DNA of 64,000 bases, taken from the NCBI GenBank assembly GCA_937871915.1, contig CALMPG010000051.1, positions 36,264 through 100,263 of the forward strand, written 5' to 3'. A model generated the notes under the pieces. The model was given only the letters and a program-made list of their open reading frames with translations. It searched no databases and was not told the DNA's origin. Positions 23,644 to 31,437 of the stretch are shown here, piece after piece. Position 1 is the stretch's first letter. The number at the start of each line of letters is the position of its first letter. The position numbers and the translations under genes are program-made. The stretch is from an uncultured Phycisphaerales bacterium. GTDB taxonomy: Bacteria; Planctomycetota; Phycisphaerae; Phycisphaerales; UBA1924.

Positions 23644-24801
23644 ATGGCCCGCACTCCGCGCTCATCGTCCGAGTCCGCCTCCAGCAACGGCGTCGCTGAA
23701 GTCGAAGCGAAGCCCCAGGCCGCCGCACGCCCCGTCGTCGCGGCCCCCACCCCCCCGAAACCCACCAAGGAAAAACTGCTCGCCGTCGGCCAGGCCGTCG
23801 GCCAGATCGAGAAGGCCTTCGGCAAGGGCTCGATCATGAAACTCGACGAGCACGCCTATCTGGCCATCCCCGGCATCTCGACGGGCTCGATCTCGCTCGA
23901 CCTCGCCCTGGGCGGCAAGGGCATCCCCCGCGGGCGCATCATCGAGATCTTCGGCCCGGAATCCTCCGGCAAGACGACCCTCGCCCTCACCGTCGCGGCC
24001 CAGGCCCAGAAGGCCGGCGGTGTCGCGGCGGTGATCGACGCGGAGCACGCCCTCGACCCGTCGTGGGCCCGCAAGATCGGCGTGAACATCGACGACCTGC
24101 TCGTCTCCCAGCCCGACTCGGGCGAGCAGGCGCTGGAGATCTGCGAGCTGCTGGTTCGCTCCAACGCCGTGGACGTGATCATCGTGGACTCCGTCGCGGC
24201 CCTGATCCCGCGTGCGGAGATCGAGGGGGAGATGGGCGACTCGGTCATGGGCCTGCAGGCCCGGCTGATGTCGCAGGCCATGCGCAAGCTCACGGGCATC
24301 ATCGCCCGCTCCAACTGCACGGTGATCTTCATCAACCAGATCCGCGAGAAGATCGGCGTGATGTTCGGCTCGCCCGAGACCACCCCCGGCGGGCGTGCGC
24401 TGAAGTTCTACGCCTCGGTCCGCCTGGACATCCGGCGCACCGGATCGCTCAAGGAGGGGGACGTCGCCGTGGGCAACCGCGTCCGCACCCGCGTGGTGAA
24501 GAACAAGGTCGCGCCGCCCTTCCGCGACGCCGAGTTCGACATCATGTTCGACGAGGGCATCAGCGCCTCGGGCGACCTGATCGACCTCGCCGTGGAGTGC
24601 AACGTCGTGGAGAAGAGCGGGTCGTGGTTCTCCTACGGCGAGCTCCGCATCGCCCAGGGACGCGAGTCGGCCAAGAAGTTCCTGCGGGAGAATCCCGACA
24701 TCTTCGACGAGATCCGGCGCAACGTGCTGGCCCTGAAGGCCACGCAGCCAGCCAAGGCGGGCGTTCCCGCGGCGGGCGAGGACATCGAGGAAGCCGAATA
24801 A
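23644..24801 (+). CDS. recA: Recombinase RecA
   Basis: 385 residues. RecA forms filaments on single-stranded DNA, drives strand exchange and triggers LexA self-cleavage. An N-terminal extension of about 45 residues rich in Ser, Ala and Pro precedes the usual start ([20 protein letters not shown]). Walker A is GPESSGKTT from residue 104; [20 protein letters not shown] and loop L1 [15 protein letters not shown] follow. The motif [22 protein letters not shown] is loop L2. It ends in an acidic tail (GEDIEEAE). The start is set by a strong Shine-Dalgarno site. Confidence 0.98.
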   Translation: MARTPRSSSESASSNGVAEVEAKPQAAARPVVAAPTPPKPTKEKLLAVGQAVGQIEKAFGKGSIMKLDEHAYLAIPGISTGSISLDLALGGKGIPRGRIIEIFGPESSGKTTLALTVAAQAQKAGGVAAVIDAEHALDPSWARKIGVNIDDLLVSQPDSGEQALEICELLVRSNAVDVIIVDSVAALIPRAEIEGEMGDSVMGLQARLMSQAMRKLTGIIARSNCTVIFINQIREKIGVMFGSPETTPGGRALKFYASVRLDIRRTGSLKEGDVAVGNRVRTRVVKNKVAPPFRDAEFDIMFDEGISASGDLIDLAVECNVVEKSGSWFSYGELRIAQGRESAKKFLRENPDIFDEIRRNVLALKATQPAKAGVPAAGEDIEEAE

Positions 24802-24814
24802 GCACGGCGGATGC

Positions 24815-24842
24815 CGTGGTGGAGCCGCCGGGCTCCACCACG
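24815..24842 (+). terminator. Perfect 12-bp hairpin after recA
   Basis: CGTGGTGGAGCC (24815-24826) pairs perfectly with GGCTCCACCACG (24831-24842) around GCCG, 14 nt after the recA stop. No T-run follows directly. A second palindrome, ACGGACGTCCGT (24879-24890), is followed by CGAGGTTTTT and may be the actual termination site. Confidence 0.6.
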
Positions 24843-24927
24843 CTTCCCAAACACGAGCACCCGCCACACGGTGGACGCACGGACGTCCGTCGAGGTTTTT
24901 GTCCCTCACCCCAGCGGAAGGTCACGC

Positions 24928-25278
24928 ATGTCCGAACGCGCCGACAATCGCATCGACTACATCGAACTCCCCGGCGCGGCCATGCCCGCCATGCAGGCGT
25001 TCTACACCAAGGTCTGCCACTGGACCTTCCAGCAGTGGGGGGACGACTACGCCTCGTTCAACGATGGTCGCCTCGACGGAGGGATCAGCACCGACGGGCA
25101 GGGCCGCACCAAGGCGCCCCTGGTCGTGCTGTACAACTCGTACCTGGAATCGACCCGGGAACGGGTGGTCGCGGCGGGGGGGACCATCCTGCGGGAGATC
25201 TTCGCGTTCCCCGGCGGGCGGCGCTTCCACTTCGCCGATCCGGCCGGGAATGAGCTGGCCGTGTGGTCGGACAAGTAG
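24928..25278 (+). CDS. VOC-superfamily (glyoxalase-like) protein
   Basis: 116 residues, one VOC module of the DUF-type found in small bacterial proteins. It reads IDYIELPGAAMPAMQAFYTKV at the start and ends RRFHFADPAGNELAVWSDK. The conserved FADPxGNELAVW carries the last metal-ligand Glu of this fold. The substrate is unknown. The ATG at 24928 was preferred; the frame is open to 24811 but passes through the recA hairpin. A weak GGAAGG precedes the start. Confidence 0.8.
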   Translation: MSERADNRIDYIELPGAAMPAMQAFYTKVCHWTFQQWGDDYASFNDGRLDGGISTDGQGRTKAPLVVLYNSYLESTRERVVAAGGTILREIFAFPGGRRFHFADPAGNELAVWSDK

Positions 25279-25284
25279 CCGCGA

Positions 25285-25313
25285 TTGTCCGTTCTGGCGG
25301 CCGCGCCTATCGT
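25285..25313 (+). promoter_or_regulatory. Promoter of tRNA-Leu
   Basis: TTGTCC (25285-25290) and TATCGT (25308-25313) are spaced by 17 nt and end 18 nt before the tRNA. Confidence 0.6.
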
Positions 25314-25331
25314 CCGGCCACAACAAAATAC

Positions 25332-25415
25332 GCGGCCGTGGCGGAATTGGCAGACGCGCTAGATTCAGGTTCTAGTAGGTTCACCCCTGTGGAGGTTCGA
25401 CTCCTCTCGGCCGCA
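25332..25415 (+). tRNA. tRNA-Leu (CAG)
   Basis: An 84-nt class II tRNA. GCGGCCG pairs with CGGCCGC, and the discriminator is A. The anticodon stem CTAGA/TCTAG encloses TTCAGGT with anticodon CAG. A long variable arm and GGTTCGACTCC in the T arm are present. CCA is not encoded. Confidence 0.95.
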
Positions 25416-25424
25416 CTTCGATAA

Positions 25425-25456
25425 GCGGGCAGCCCTTCGGGGTTGCCCGTTTTCGT
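25425..25456. terminator. Terminator after tRNA-Leu
   Basis: CGGGCAGCCC (25426-25435) pairs with GGGTTGCCCG (25440-25449) around a TTCG loop, with one G-U pair, followed by TTTTCGTTT. The convergent SucC-like gene ends 25 bp further on. Confidence 0.85.
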
Positions 25457-25480
25457 TTCGCATGTCCGAGTTCGGGCGGA

Positions 25481-27043
25481 CTATTTCAACTCCGCCAGCC
25501 CCGGAATGTCGAGTTCGACAAACACGCCGTCGATCCCGGCGCGTCGGCATTCCACCTCGCAGGCGATCATGTCGCTGTCCTTGGCGAGGAAGACCTCGGG
25601 TGCCACGGTGATCGCGGGCTTTCCGCCCTCATTCTTCAAGAGGCCGTTCGATCGCGAGATGATGGCGGGAGCATGGGATTTCCACGCCGCGGAGTCGATC
25701 CACACCCGGCCTTGCTTGACGGCGAGCAAAACGGCCGAGGGCTTGCCGACGAATGCTGGTCTGCGCGGTGGACGGAGAGTCCAGGTTGCAACGTCACTGG
25801 CGGGCAAGCCGCCGGTGCCACCCTTTGCGAGAACGAGCTCGGCGAATCGCGCGGCGACCTTCGCGGGCGGATCGGTTTTCTTGTATCCCTCGACGACCGC
25901 CGGCAGCGCCTTGCAGGCGGATTGCAGGATCTCCACCGCCCGGTCTTCGGTGTTGCCGCCGAGGCGGATGACCGCCGGGATGTTCAGGTTCATCTCCCAG
26001 AACGCCTTGGCGAGGCCGTAGGCCGACCAGAACTGCTCCTGGTTCGCCACGCCCGAGCCGGAGCCGAAGTACCCGATGAGCCCCGGCTGCGAGAGGATGA
26101 TCCGGGCGGCGCGATAGACCTTGGCCGGCGACGGATTGCCCGAGGTGTCGCAGAAGTTCGCGATCGTGAACCCCTCGTTGGTGATCGCGTCCATGGACAT
26201 CATCGAGCCGCCACCGCCCGCGCCGTGGAAGCCGATGAGGCCCTTGCTCCCCGGCGCGGCGGTCGTGTTCATCTGGGCGAAGAAGAACGTCCCGCGATGA
26301 TCGTCCTGCTCGACCCGGTACGCGATGGTCTCGAGCGGGGTGGGGGGGTGGTCGAGCTCGCGGGCGATCTCGATGCCCAGATCGGGATGCCGGAACACGG
26401 CGTAGTCGTCGATCGTGACGCGGCAGTCCGCCGCCATCACCCGCCCGTCCCTCGTCACGACCAGGGGATTGATCTCCACCGATCGGGCGTCGTTGCCCTT
26501 GGCCACCGCGAATACCCGAGACACCGCCTCGGCGACCGGGGCTCTCGTGCCGGCCGGGATCGGCATGGCCTGCACGGCCCGCTGGAGCGCGTCCCGGTCC
26601 GGCCCGGTGTGGACGTCGCACGGGATGCGGCTCACGGCCGCCGCGCGTTCCTCGATGCCGGTGCCCCCGCCGAACGCGAGCAAGATGACGGGTGCGCGGG
26701 CGGCGTCGTCCACCGACAGGGAGACGAAGATCTCGGAGGCGATGGCAACCCTCTCCTCGACGAGCACGTGCGTGACGGGGAACTGGCCGACGGTCATTCC
26801 GAGCATCCGGGCCGCGTGCTTTGCGGCGTCGTCGGGCGTTGAAGCGAACGCCACGCCGCCGATTCCCGCTCGCCCCGTCGTCCACGCCTGGATCTTCACG
26901 ACCACTTCGGTGCACCCGGACCCGAGCAAATCGGTCGCGGCTTGCCTGGCCTCCGCGGCGGAGGTCGCGGGCGACCCTCGGGGCACGGCGATTGCGGCGC
27001 TGGCGAGGAGTCTCTTGCCCTGATACTCGTGGAGTCTGGCCAT
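25481..27043 (-). CDS. SucC-like ATP-grasp acyl-CoA ligase subunit with extra C-terminal domain
   Basis: 520 residues. The start (MARLHEYQGKRLLASAAI) and the ATP-grasp domain to about residue 245 resemble the beta subunit of succinyl-CoA synthetase (EINPLVVTRDGRVMAADCRV). The CoA-ligase flavodoxin-like domain follows (IGFHGAGGGGSMMSMDAI, IPAVIRLGGNTEDRAVEIL). Normal SucC is about 390 residues; here about 120 more follow (AKGGTGGLPASDVATWTL to PGLAELK), and I do not recognise them. No SucD alpha subunit is adjacent. It may be a related acyl-CoA or malyl-CoA ligase rather than the TCA enzyme. TAGACT lies 10 nt before the ATG. Confidence 0.75.
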   Translation of the reverse strand: MARLHEYQGKRLLASAAIAVPRGSPATSAAEARQAATDLLGSGCTEVVVKIQAWTTGRAGIGGVAFASTPDDAAKHAARMLGMTVGQFPVTHVLVEERVAIASEIFVSLSVDDAARAPVILLAFGGGTGIEERAAAVSRIPCDVHTGPDRDALQRAVQAMPIPAGTRAPVAEAVSRVFAVAKGNDARSVEINPLVVTRDGRVMAADCRVTIDDYAVFRHPDLGIEIARELDHPPTPLETIAYRVEQDDHRGTFFFAQMNTTAAPGSKGLIGFHGAGGGGSMMSMDAITNEGFTIANFCDTSGNPSPAKVYRAARIILSQPGLIGYFGSGSGVANQEQFWSAYGLAKAFWEMNLNIPAVIRLGGNTEDRAVEILQSACKALPAVVEGYKKTDPPAKVAARFAELVLAKGGTGGLPASDVATWTLRPPRRPAFVGKPSAVLLAVKQGRVWIDSAAWKSHAPAIISRSNGLLKNEGGKPAITVAPEVFLAKDSDMIACEVECRRAGIDGVFVELDIPGLAELK

Positions 27044-27193
27044 GGGGGGGCCAAGTCTACCGGCGTTGTCTGCGCGGGGCCTGGGGACGGGACCGGGCGC
27101 GTGGCGGCAGAGCGCGCGAGGGCCGGCGCGGTGAGGCCGTTGCTGCGATCGACCGTGCCCGCGGTGATGGTCGGGCCTGGGGTAGACTCCGGC

Positions 27194-28036
27194 ATGCCCG
27201 AAGCGCCGTGCCAGCACAATGCCGAGTCGTCGGTCCAGAGGGTCCGGGTGGTGCGGTGGAGGGGCGCGGAGCGGACGGAAGCGGAGGATCGGCTCGCCCG
27301 GGAGGAGCCGCTGGAGATACGAGTCCGGGGCCGGGCCGTGGCGGTGACGATGCGCACGCCCGGCCCGCCCGAGCACGACGCGGAGCTGGCCGCGGGGTTC
27401 CTGCTGAGCGAGGGCGTGATACGGGAACGGGCGGACATCGAGGCGATCGACGCGTGCGGGCGCAACGAGTGGGGCAACGTGCTCAACGTGCGGCTCGCGC
27501 CGCTGGTGCATGTGGACTTCGAGCGGCTCAGCCGCCATGTGTTCGGGTCATCCTCGTGCGGGCTGTGCGGAAAAGCGTCGATCGGGTCCTTGCGGGTGGG
27601 GATCGATCCGATCGCGTCGGGCGTTGGGATCGGGGCATTGGCGCTGGGGGAGATGCCGGCGCGACTTGGATTCGGGCAGCCGGCTTTCCGGCAGACGGGG
27701 GCGGTCCACGCCGCCGGCGTCTTCGACCCGGCGGGGATCCCGCGGGTGATCCGCGAGGACGTGGGGAGGCACAACGCGGTGGACAAGGCGGTTGGTCATG
27801 AGTTCCTGCGGGGTGCGACGCCGCTTGGGCGGTGCGTGCTGCTGGTCTCGGGCCGGATCAGCTTTGAGATCGTGCAGAAGGCCGGCGCGGCCGGGATTCC
27901 GATCCTCGCCGGAGTCTCGGCGCCGACCGCGCTGGCCGTGGAGTTCGCCCGGGAGGTCGGTGTGACCGTCGTGGGTTTCCTGCGCGAGGGCCGCATGAAC
28001 GTGTACACCCATCCGCACCGGATCGAGGGCCCGTGA
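27194..28036 (+). CDS. fdhD: Formate dehydrogenase accessory sulfurtransferase FdhD
   Basis: 280 residues. FdhD moves sulfur from a cysteine desulfurase to the molybdenum cofactor. The conserved sulfur-carrier motif is present as SSCGLCGKASIGSL. AAGFLLSEGVI and GAVHAAGVFDPAG with REDVGRHNAVDKAVG are also family signatures. TAGACT at 27183-27188 lies 5 nt before the ATG, indicating a leaderless promoter. The frame is open far upstream but is antisense to the SucC-like gene there. The stop overlaps mobA as GTGA, the first of three coupled junctions leading to the YdeP oxidoreductase it should serve. Confidence 0.95.
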   Translation: MPEAPCQHNAESSVQRVRVVRWRGAERTEAEDRLAREEPLEIRVRGRAVAVTMRTPGPPEHDAELAAGFLLSEGVIRERADIEAIDACGRNEWGNVLNVRLAPLVHVDFERLSRHVFGSSSCGLCGKASIGSLRVGIDPIASGVGIGALALGEMPARLGFGQPAFRQTGAVHAAGVFDPAGIPRVIREDVGRHNAVDKAVGHEFLRGATPLGRCVLLVSGRISFEIVQKAGAAGIPILAGVSAPTALAVEFAREVGVTVVGFLREGRMNVYTHPHRIEGP

Positions 28037-28719
28037 GCATCGCCGCGACGGACACCACCCTCGTCGTGATCGCCGGCGGCGCGGGGTCGCGCATGGGTGT
28101 GCCCAAGCACTCGATTCGGATCGCGGGCAGGCCGATCCTGGAAGATCTCCTCCGGCGGGCTGGGTGGGACGGTCCGACGATTCTGTCCCTCGATGTCGGC
28201 ACGACCGGGCCGGTGGGCGGGGCGGAGGGATTCGGGGCGGTGGTCCACGACGCCGCGTCGGGGTTGGGGCCCCTCGCGGGCGTGGTGCGTGCGCTCGGGG
28301 CGTGTCGAACGGCGGCGCTGGTGGCGGTGCCCGTGGACATGTGCGAGTTCTCGCACGAGCATCTGGCGTGGTTCGTCGAGCGAGCCGCGAGGATCGGTGC
28401 GGAGGCCGCCATGATGCGTCGTCGGTTGGTTGCCGGAGAGCCGCTCGAGCCGTTTCCGCTCTATCTGACCCGGGCGTCTGGCCTGGTCATCGAGGGAATG
28501 TTCGCACGCGGCGAGCGGGCGCTGCGAAACCTGACGCGGGTTCCGGGGTTCGAGTGCATCGACGCCCCGGCGAACTGGCCCGAATCCGTCTGGACCAACC
28601 TCAACACCCCCGACGACCTGGCCCGCGCCGAACGCGCCCGTGGATACACTGAGCCGTCGTCAGCGTCGCGGCCGCGAAGGCCGGAGGTGGGCCGCCATGA
28701 AACTCCGCATCAAGGGTAG
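28033..28719 (+). CDS. mobA: Molybdenum cofactor guanylyltransferase
   Basis: 228 residues, GTG start overlapping the fdhD stop. MobA joins GMP to molybdopterin to make the bis-MGD form used by DMSO-reductase-family enzymes. The nucleotide-binding motif IAGGAGSRMGVPKHSI is seen, with VAVPVDMCEF as the metal-binding Asp strand and TNLNTPDDLA near the end. The last 30 residues are Arg/Pro-rich and overlap the next gene by 23 nt. Its position between fdhD and ydeP shows dedication to this enzyme. Confidence 0.9.
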   Translation: MSIAATDTTLVVIAGGAGSRMGVPKHSIRIAGRPILEDLLRRAGWDGPTILSLDVGTTGPVGGAEGFGAVVHDAASGLGPLAGVVRALGACRTAALVAVPVDMCEFSHEHLAWFVERAARIGAEAAMMRRRLVAGEPLEPFPLYLTRASGLVIEGMFARGERALRNLTRVPGFECIDAPANWPESVWTNLNTPDDLARAERARGYTEPSSASRPRRPEVGRHETPHQG

Positions 28720-29074
28720 TTCGATCCGGTTCCGTCTGACCCGGCCGGAGGTGCGCACCCTGGCCGGGGCGGGTGTGCTGGAAGAGTCGGTCCACTTTCC
28801 CGACGGAACGACGTGGCGGTATCGGCTGGCCCGGAGTGCGGACGGCGCGTCGAGCGCGAGGGTGAGCGACGCGGGGCTCCATGTGGCGATTCCGGTCGGC
28901 GATGTGGAGTCGTGGGCCGAGAGCGAGCGCGTCGGGATCGATCTCCTGCTCCCCCTTCCCTCGGGGCGCTCGCTGTCGATCCTTGTCGAGAAGGACTTTG
29001 AGTGTCTGCACCCAAGGGCGTCGGAGAGTGAACGCGGGGCTTACCCGAATCCGGCCAAGGGCGCCCGCCCGTGA
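28697..29074 (+). CDS. Small conserved protein of the FdhD/YdeP cluster (DUF7009-like)
   Basis: 125 residues. It starts MKLRIKGSSIRFRLTRPEV and contains a beta-rich middle (LHVAIPVGDVESW) and the end LSILVEKDFECLHPR. I recall similar short proteins beside formate-dehydrogenase-like genes, but no function is known to me. It starts 23 nt inside mobA and its stop overlaps the ydeP start as GTGA, so it is an integral part of the operon. A chaperone or small subunit role is possible but only an inference. Confidence 0.7.
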   Translation: MKLRIKGSSIRFRLTRPEVRTLAGAGVLEESVHFPDGTTWRYRLARSADGASSARVSDAGLHVAIPVGDVESWAESERVGIDLLLPLPSGRSLSILVEKDFECLHPRASESERGAYPNPAKGARP

Positions 29075-31437
29075 GCGGACAATCGTCCGATCCGACGGGC
29101 GCGTCCCCGCCGCCGGGGGCGCGTGGGGAAACGAGTCCCCCGCTGCTGGGCGAGAGGCCCTCGTACGCCACCGGCCTTCCGTCGGTGATGAATGCGCTTT
29201 GGGTCAGTCTGACCGCCATGGGTGCACGGCGGTCGCTCGGGACACTCGCGAACGTCAACCAGCTCGACGGCTTCGATTGCCCGGGGTGCGCCTGGCCCGA
29301 CCCCGAGGGCCATCGGTCGATGGCCGAGTTTTGCGAGAACGGCGCGAAGGCGGTGGCCTCGGAGGCCACGCGGGCGCGGGCCGATCCCGCTTTCTTTGGC
29401 GCGCACAGCGTGGCCGACCTGGCCGATCGCAGCGACATGGGGCTCGAGCACGCGGGGCGGCTGACGCACCCGATGCTCCTGGACGAGGGCGCGACGCACT
29501 ACCGGCCGATCGAGTGGTCCGAGGCGTTTGCGATCATCGCCGGCGAGCTGCGGTCGCTCCCGACGCCCGACGCGGCCACGTTCTACACCTCCGGTCGCAC
29601 CAGCAACGAGGCCGCGTTCGTGTACCAGCTCTTCGTGCGTCGGTTCGGCACGAGCAACCTCCCCGACTGCTCGAACATGTGCCACGAGTCGAGCGGGGTG
29701 GGGCTCATCGAGTCCATCGGCGTGGGCAAGGGGACGGTCACGCTCGAGGACTTCGATCACGCCGACAGCATCTGGATCATCGGCCAGAATCCCGGGACCA
29801 ACCACCCGCGGATGCTGGGCACGCTGGCCCGGGCCGCGCGCCGGGGGTGCGAGATCGTGAGCGTGAATCCCCTCCGAGAGGTCGCGATGGAGGGGTTCCG
29901 GCATCCGCAAGAGCCGCTCGACGTGCTCGGGCGCACCACGAGGATCGCTTCGATGTTCGTGCCGGTGCGGATCAACGGGGACATCGCGTTTTTCAAGGGC
30001 GTGATGAAGGAGGTGCTCGAGGAGGATGCCCGGCGCGGCGATGGAGCCGCCGTGGTGGACCGCGACTTCATCCGCGACCGCACGGAGGGCTTCGAGGCGT
30101 TCGCGGCCGACCTGCGGGCCGAGTCGTGGGAGGTGATCCTGGGGCAGAGCGGCCTGACGCGGGCGCAGGTGCGTGGCGCGGCCGAGGTGTTCATGCGTTC
30201 CAGGCGGGCGATCTTCTGCTGGGCCATGGGCATCACCCAGCACGCGAGCGCGGTCGGCAACGTCCAGACCATCGCGAATCTCGCGCTGCTCGGGGGCCAC
30301 GTCGGCCGGAAGGGCGCCGGTCTCTGTCCCGTGCGCGGCCACTCGAACGTGCAGGGGGATCGGACGATGGGCGTCTCCGAGCGGATGCCCGGCTGGTTCC
30401 TCGACGCCCTCGGGAAGGAGTTCGCGTTCGAGCCGGCGCGCGGGCACGGTCTGGACGCGGTGGAGTCCATCCGGGCCATGCACGAGGGGCGTGTCCGGGT
30501 GTTCGTGGGTCTGGGCGGCAACTTCGTGGGCGCATCGCCGGACACGGCGCTCACCGCGGCGGCGCTGCGCCGCTGCTCGCTCACCGTTCAGGTCTCCACG
30601 AAGCTCAATCGGAGCCATCTGGTGACCGGCCGGCGGGCCCTCATCCTTCCGTGCCTTGGGCGCACCGAGCGGGACCGGGGGGCGGGGGGCGAGCGGTTCG
30701 TGTCGGTCGAGGACTCCATGGGCAAGGTGCACGCCTCGCGCGGCGTGCTCGAACCGGCGAGCGAGCACTTGCTGGGCGAGGTGGCGATCGTGGCGCGATT
30801 GGCCCGCGCGACGCTCGGTCCGTCCGATGCGCTGGAGTGGGAACGGTTCGAGGCGGACTACGACCGGATCCGCGATCGTATCGGGCGCGTGGTGCCGGGG
30901 TTCCAGGGGTACAACGGCCGCGTCCGCCAGCCGGGCGGCTTCTATGTGCCCAACGGTCCGCGGGACGGCGTGTTCACCACGCCAACCGGGCGGGCGAGGT
31001 TCGTGGCGCACCCGATTCCGCGCTGGGCGCTGGAACCGGATCGGCTGCTGCTGATGACCATCCGTAGCCACGACCAGTTCAACACGACCGTGTACGGCGA
31101 CGGCGATCGCTACCGGGGAGTGCGCGCCGGGCGGCGCGTCATCTTCATGTCCTCCGAGGACCTGGCCTCTCGCGGGCTCCGGACGGGAGATCGGGTGGAC
31201 ATCACGAGCCACTTCGGCGGGAGGGCGCGAACGGCGCACGGATTCACGGCCGCGGAATATGACATTCCCAGGGGGTGCGCCGCGGCGTACTTCCCCGAAA
31301 CGAACGTGCTTGTCCCGATCGACAGCGTTGCGGCGGGCAGCAACCAGCCCGCGAGCAAGTCGATTGTCGTCACCGTGCATCGCGCCTCGGCCCCGGTTGG
31401 GGCGGCTAGCGAGAACACCCGGCGAACCAGCCGTTGA
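29071..31437 (+). CDS. FdhF/YdeP-family molybdopterin oxidoreductase
   Basis: 788 residues with GTG start. This branch of the DMSO-reductase superfamily binds bis-MGD and is usually cytoplasmic. The N-terminal motif is FDCPGCAWPDP, with fewer Cys than a 4Fe-4S formate dehydrogenase. SNMCHESSGVGLIESIGVGKG, WIIGQNPGTNHPRML and CPVRGHSNVQGDRTMG are family signatures; LMTIRSHDQFNTTVYG is in the C-terminal domain. There is no Tat signal. Its true substrate is unknown; YdeP of E. coli is tied to acid resistance. The 3' end overlaps the convergent haloperoxidase gene by 32 bp. Confidence 0.92.
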   Translation: MSGQSSDPTGASPPPGARGETSPPLLGERPSYATGLPSVMNALWVSLTAMGARRSLGTLANVNQLDGFDCPGCAWPDPEGHRSMAEFCENGAKAVASEATRARADPAFFGAHSVADLADRSDMGLEHAGRLTHPMLLDEGATHYRPIEWSEAFAIIAGELRSLPTPDAATFYTSGRTSNEAAFVYQLFVRRFGTSNLPDCSNMCHESSGVGLIESIGVGKGTVTLEDFDHADSIWIIGQNPGTNHPRMLGTLARAARRGCEIVSVNPLREVAMEGFRHPQEPLDVLGRTTRIASMFVPVRINGDIAFFKGVMKEVLEEDARRGDGAAVVDRDFIRDRTEGFEAFAADLRAESWEVILGQSGLTRAQVRGAAEVFMRSRRAIFCWAMGITQHASAVGNVQTIANLALLGGHVGRKGAGLCPVRGHSNVQGDRTMGVSERMPGWFLDALGKEFAFEPARGHGLDAVESIRAMHEGRVRVFVGLGGNFVGASPDTALTAAALRRCSLTVQVSTKLNRSHLVTGRRALILPCLGRTERDRGAGGERFVSVEDSMGKVHASRGVLEPASEHLLGEVAIVARLARATLGPSDALEWERFEADYDRIRDRIGRVVPGFQGYNGRVRQPGGFYVPNGPRDGVFTTPTGRARFVAHPIPRWALEPDRLLLMTIRSHDQFNTTVYGDGDRYRGVRAGRRVIFMSSEDLASRGLRTGDRVDITSHFGGRARTAHGFTAAEYDIPRGCAAAYFPETNVLVPIDSVAAGSNQPASKSIVVTVHRASAPVGAASENTRRTSR

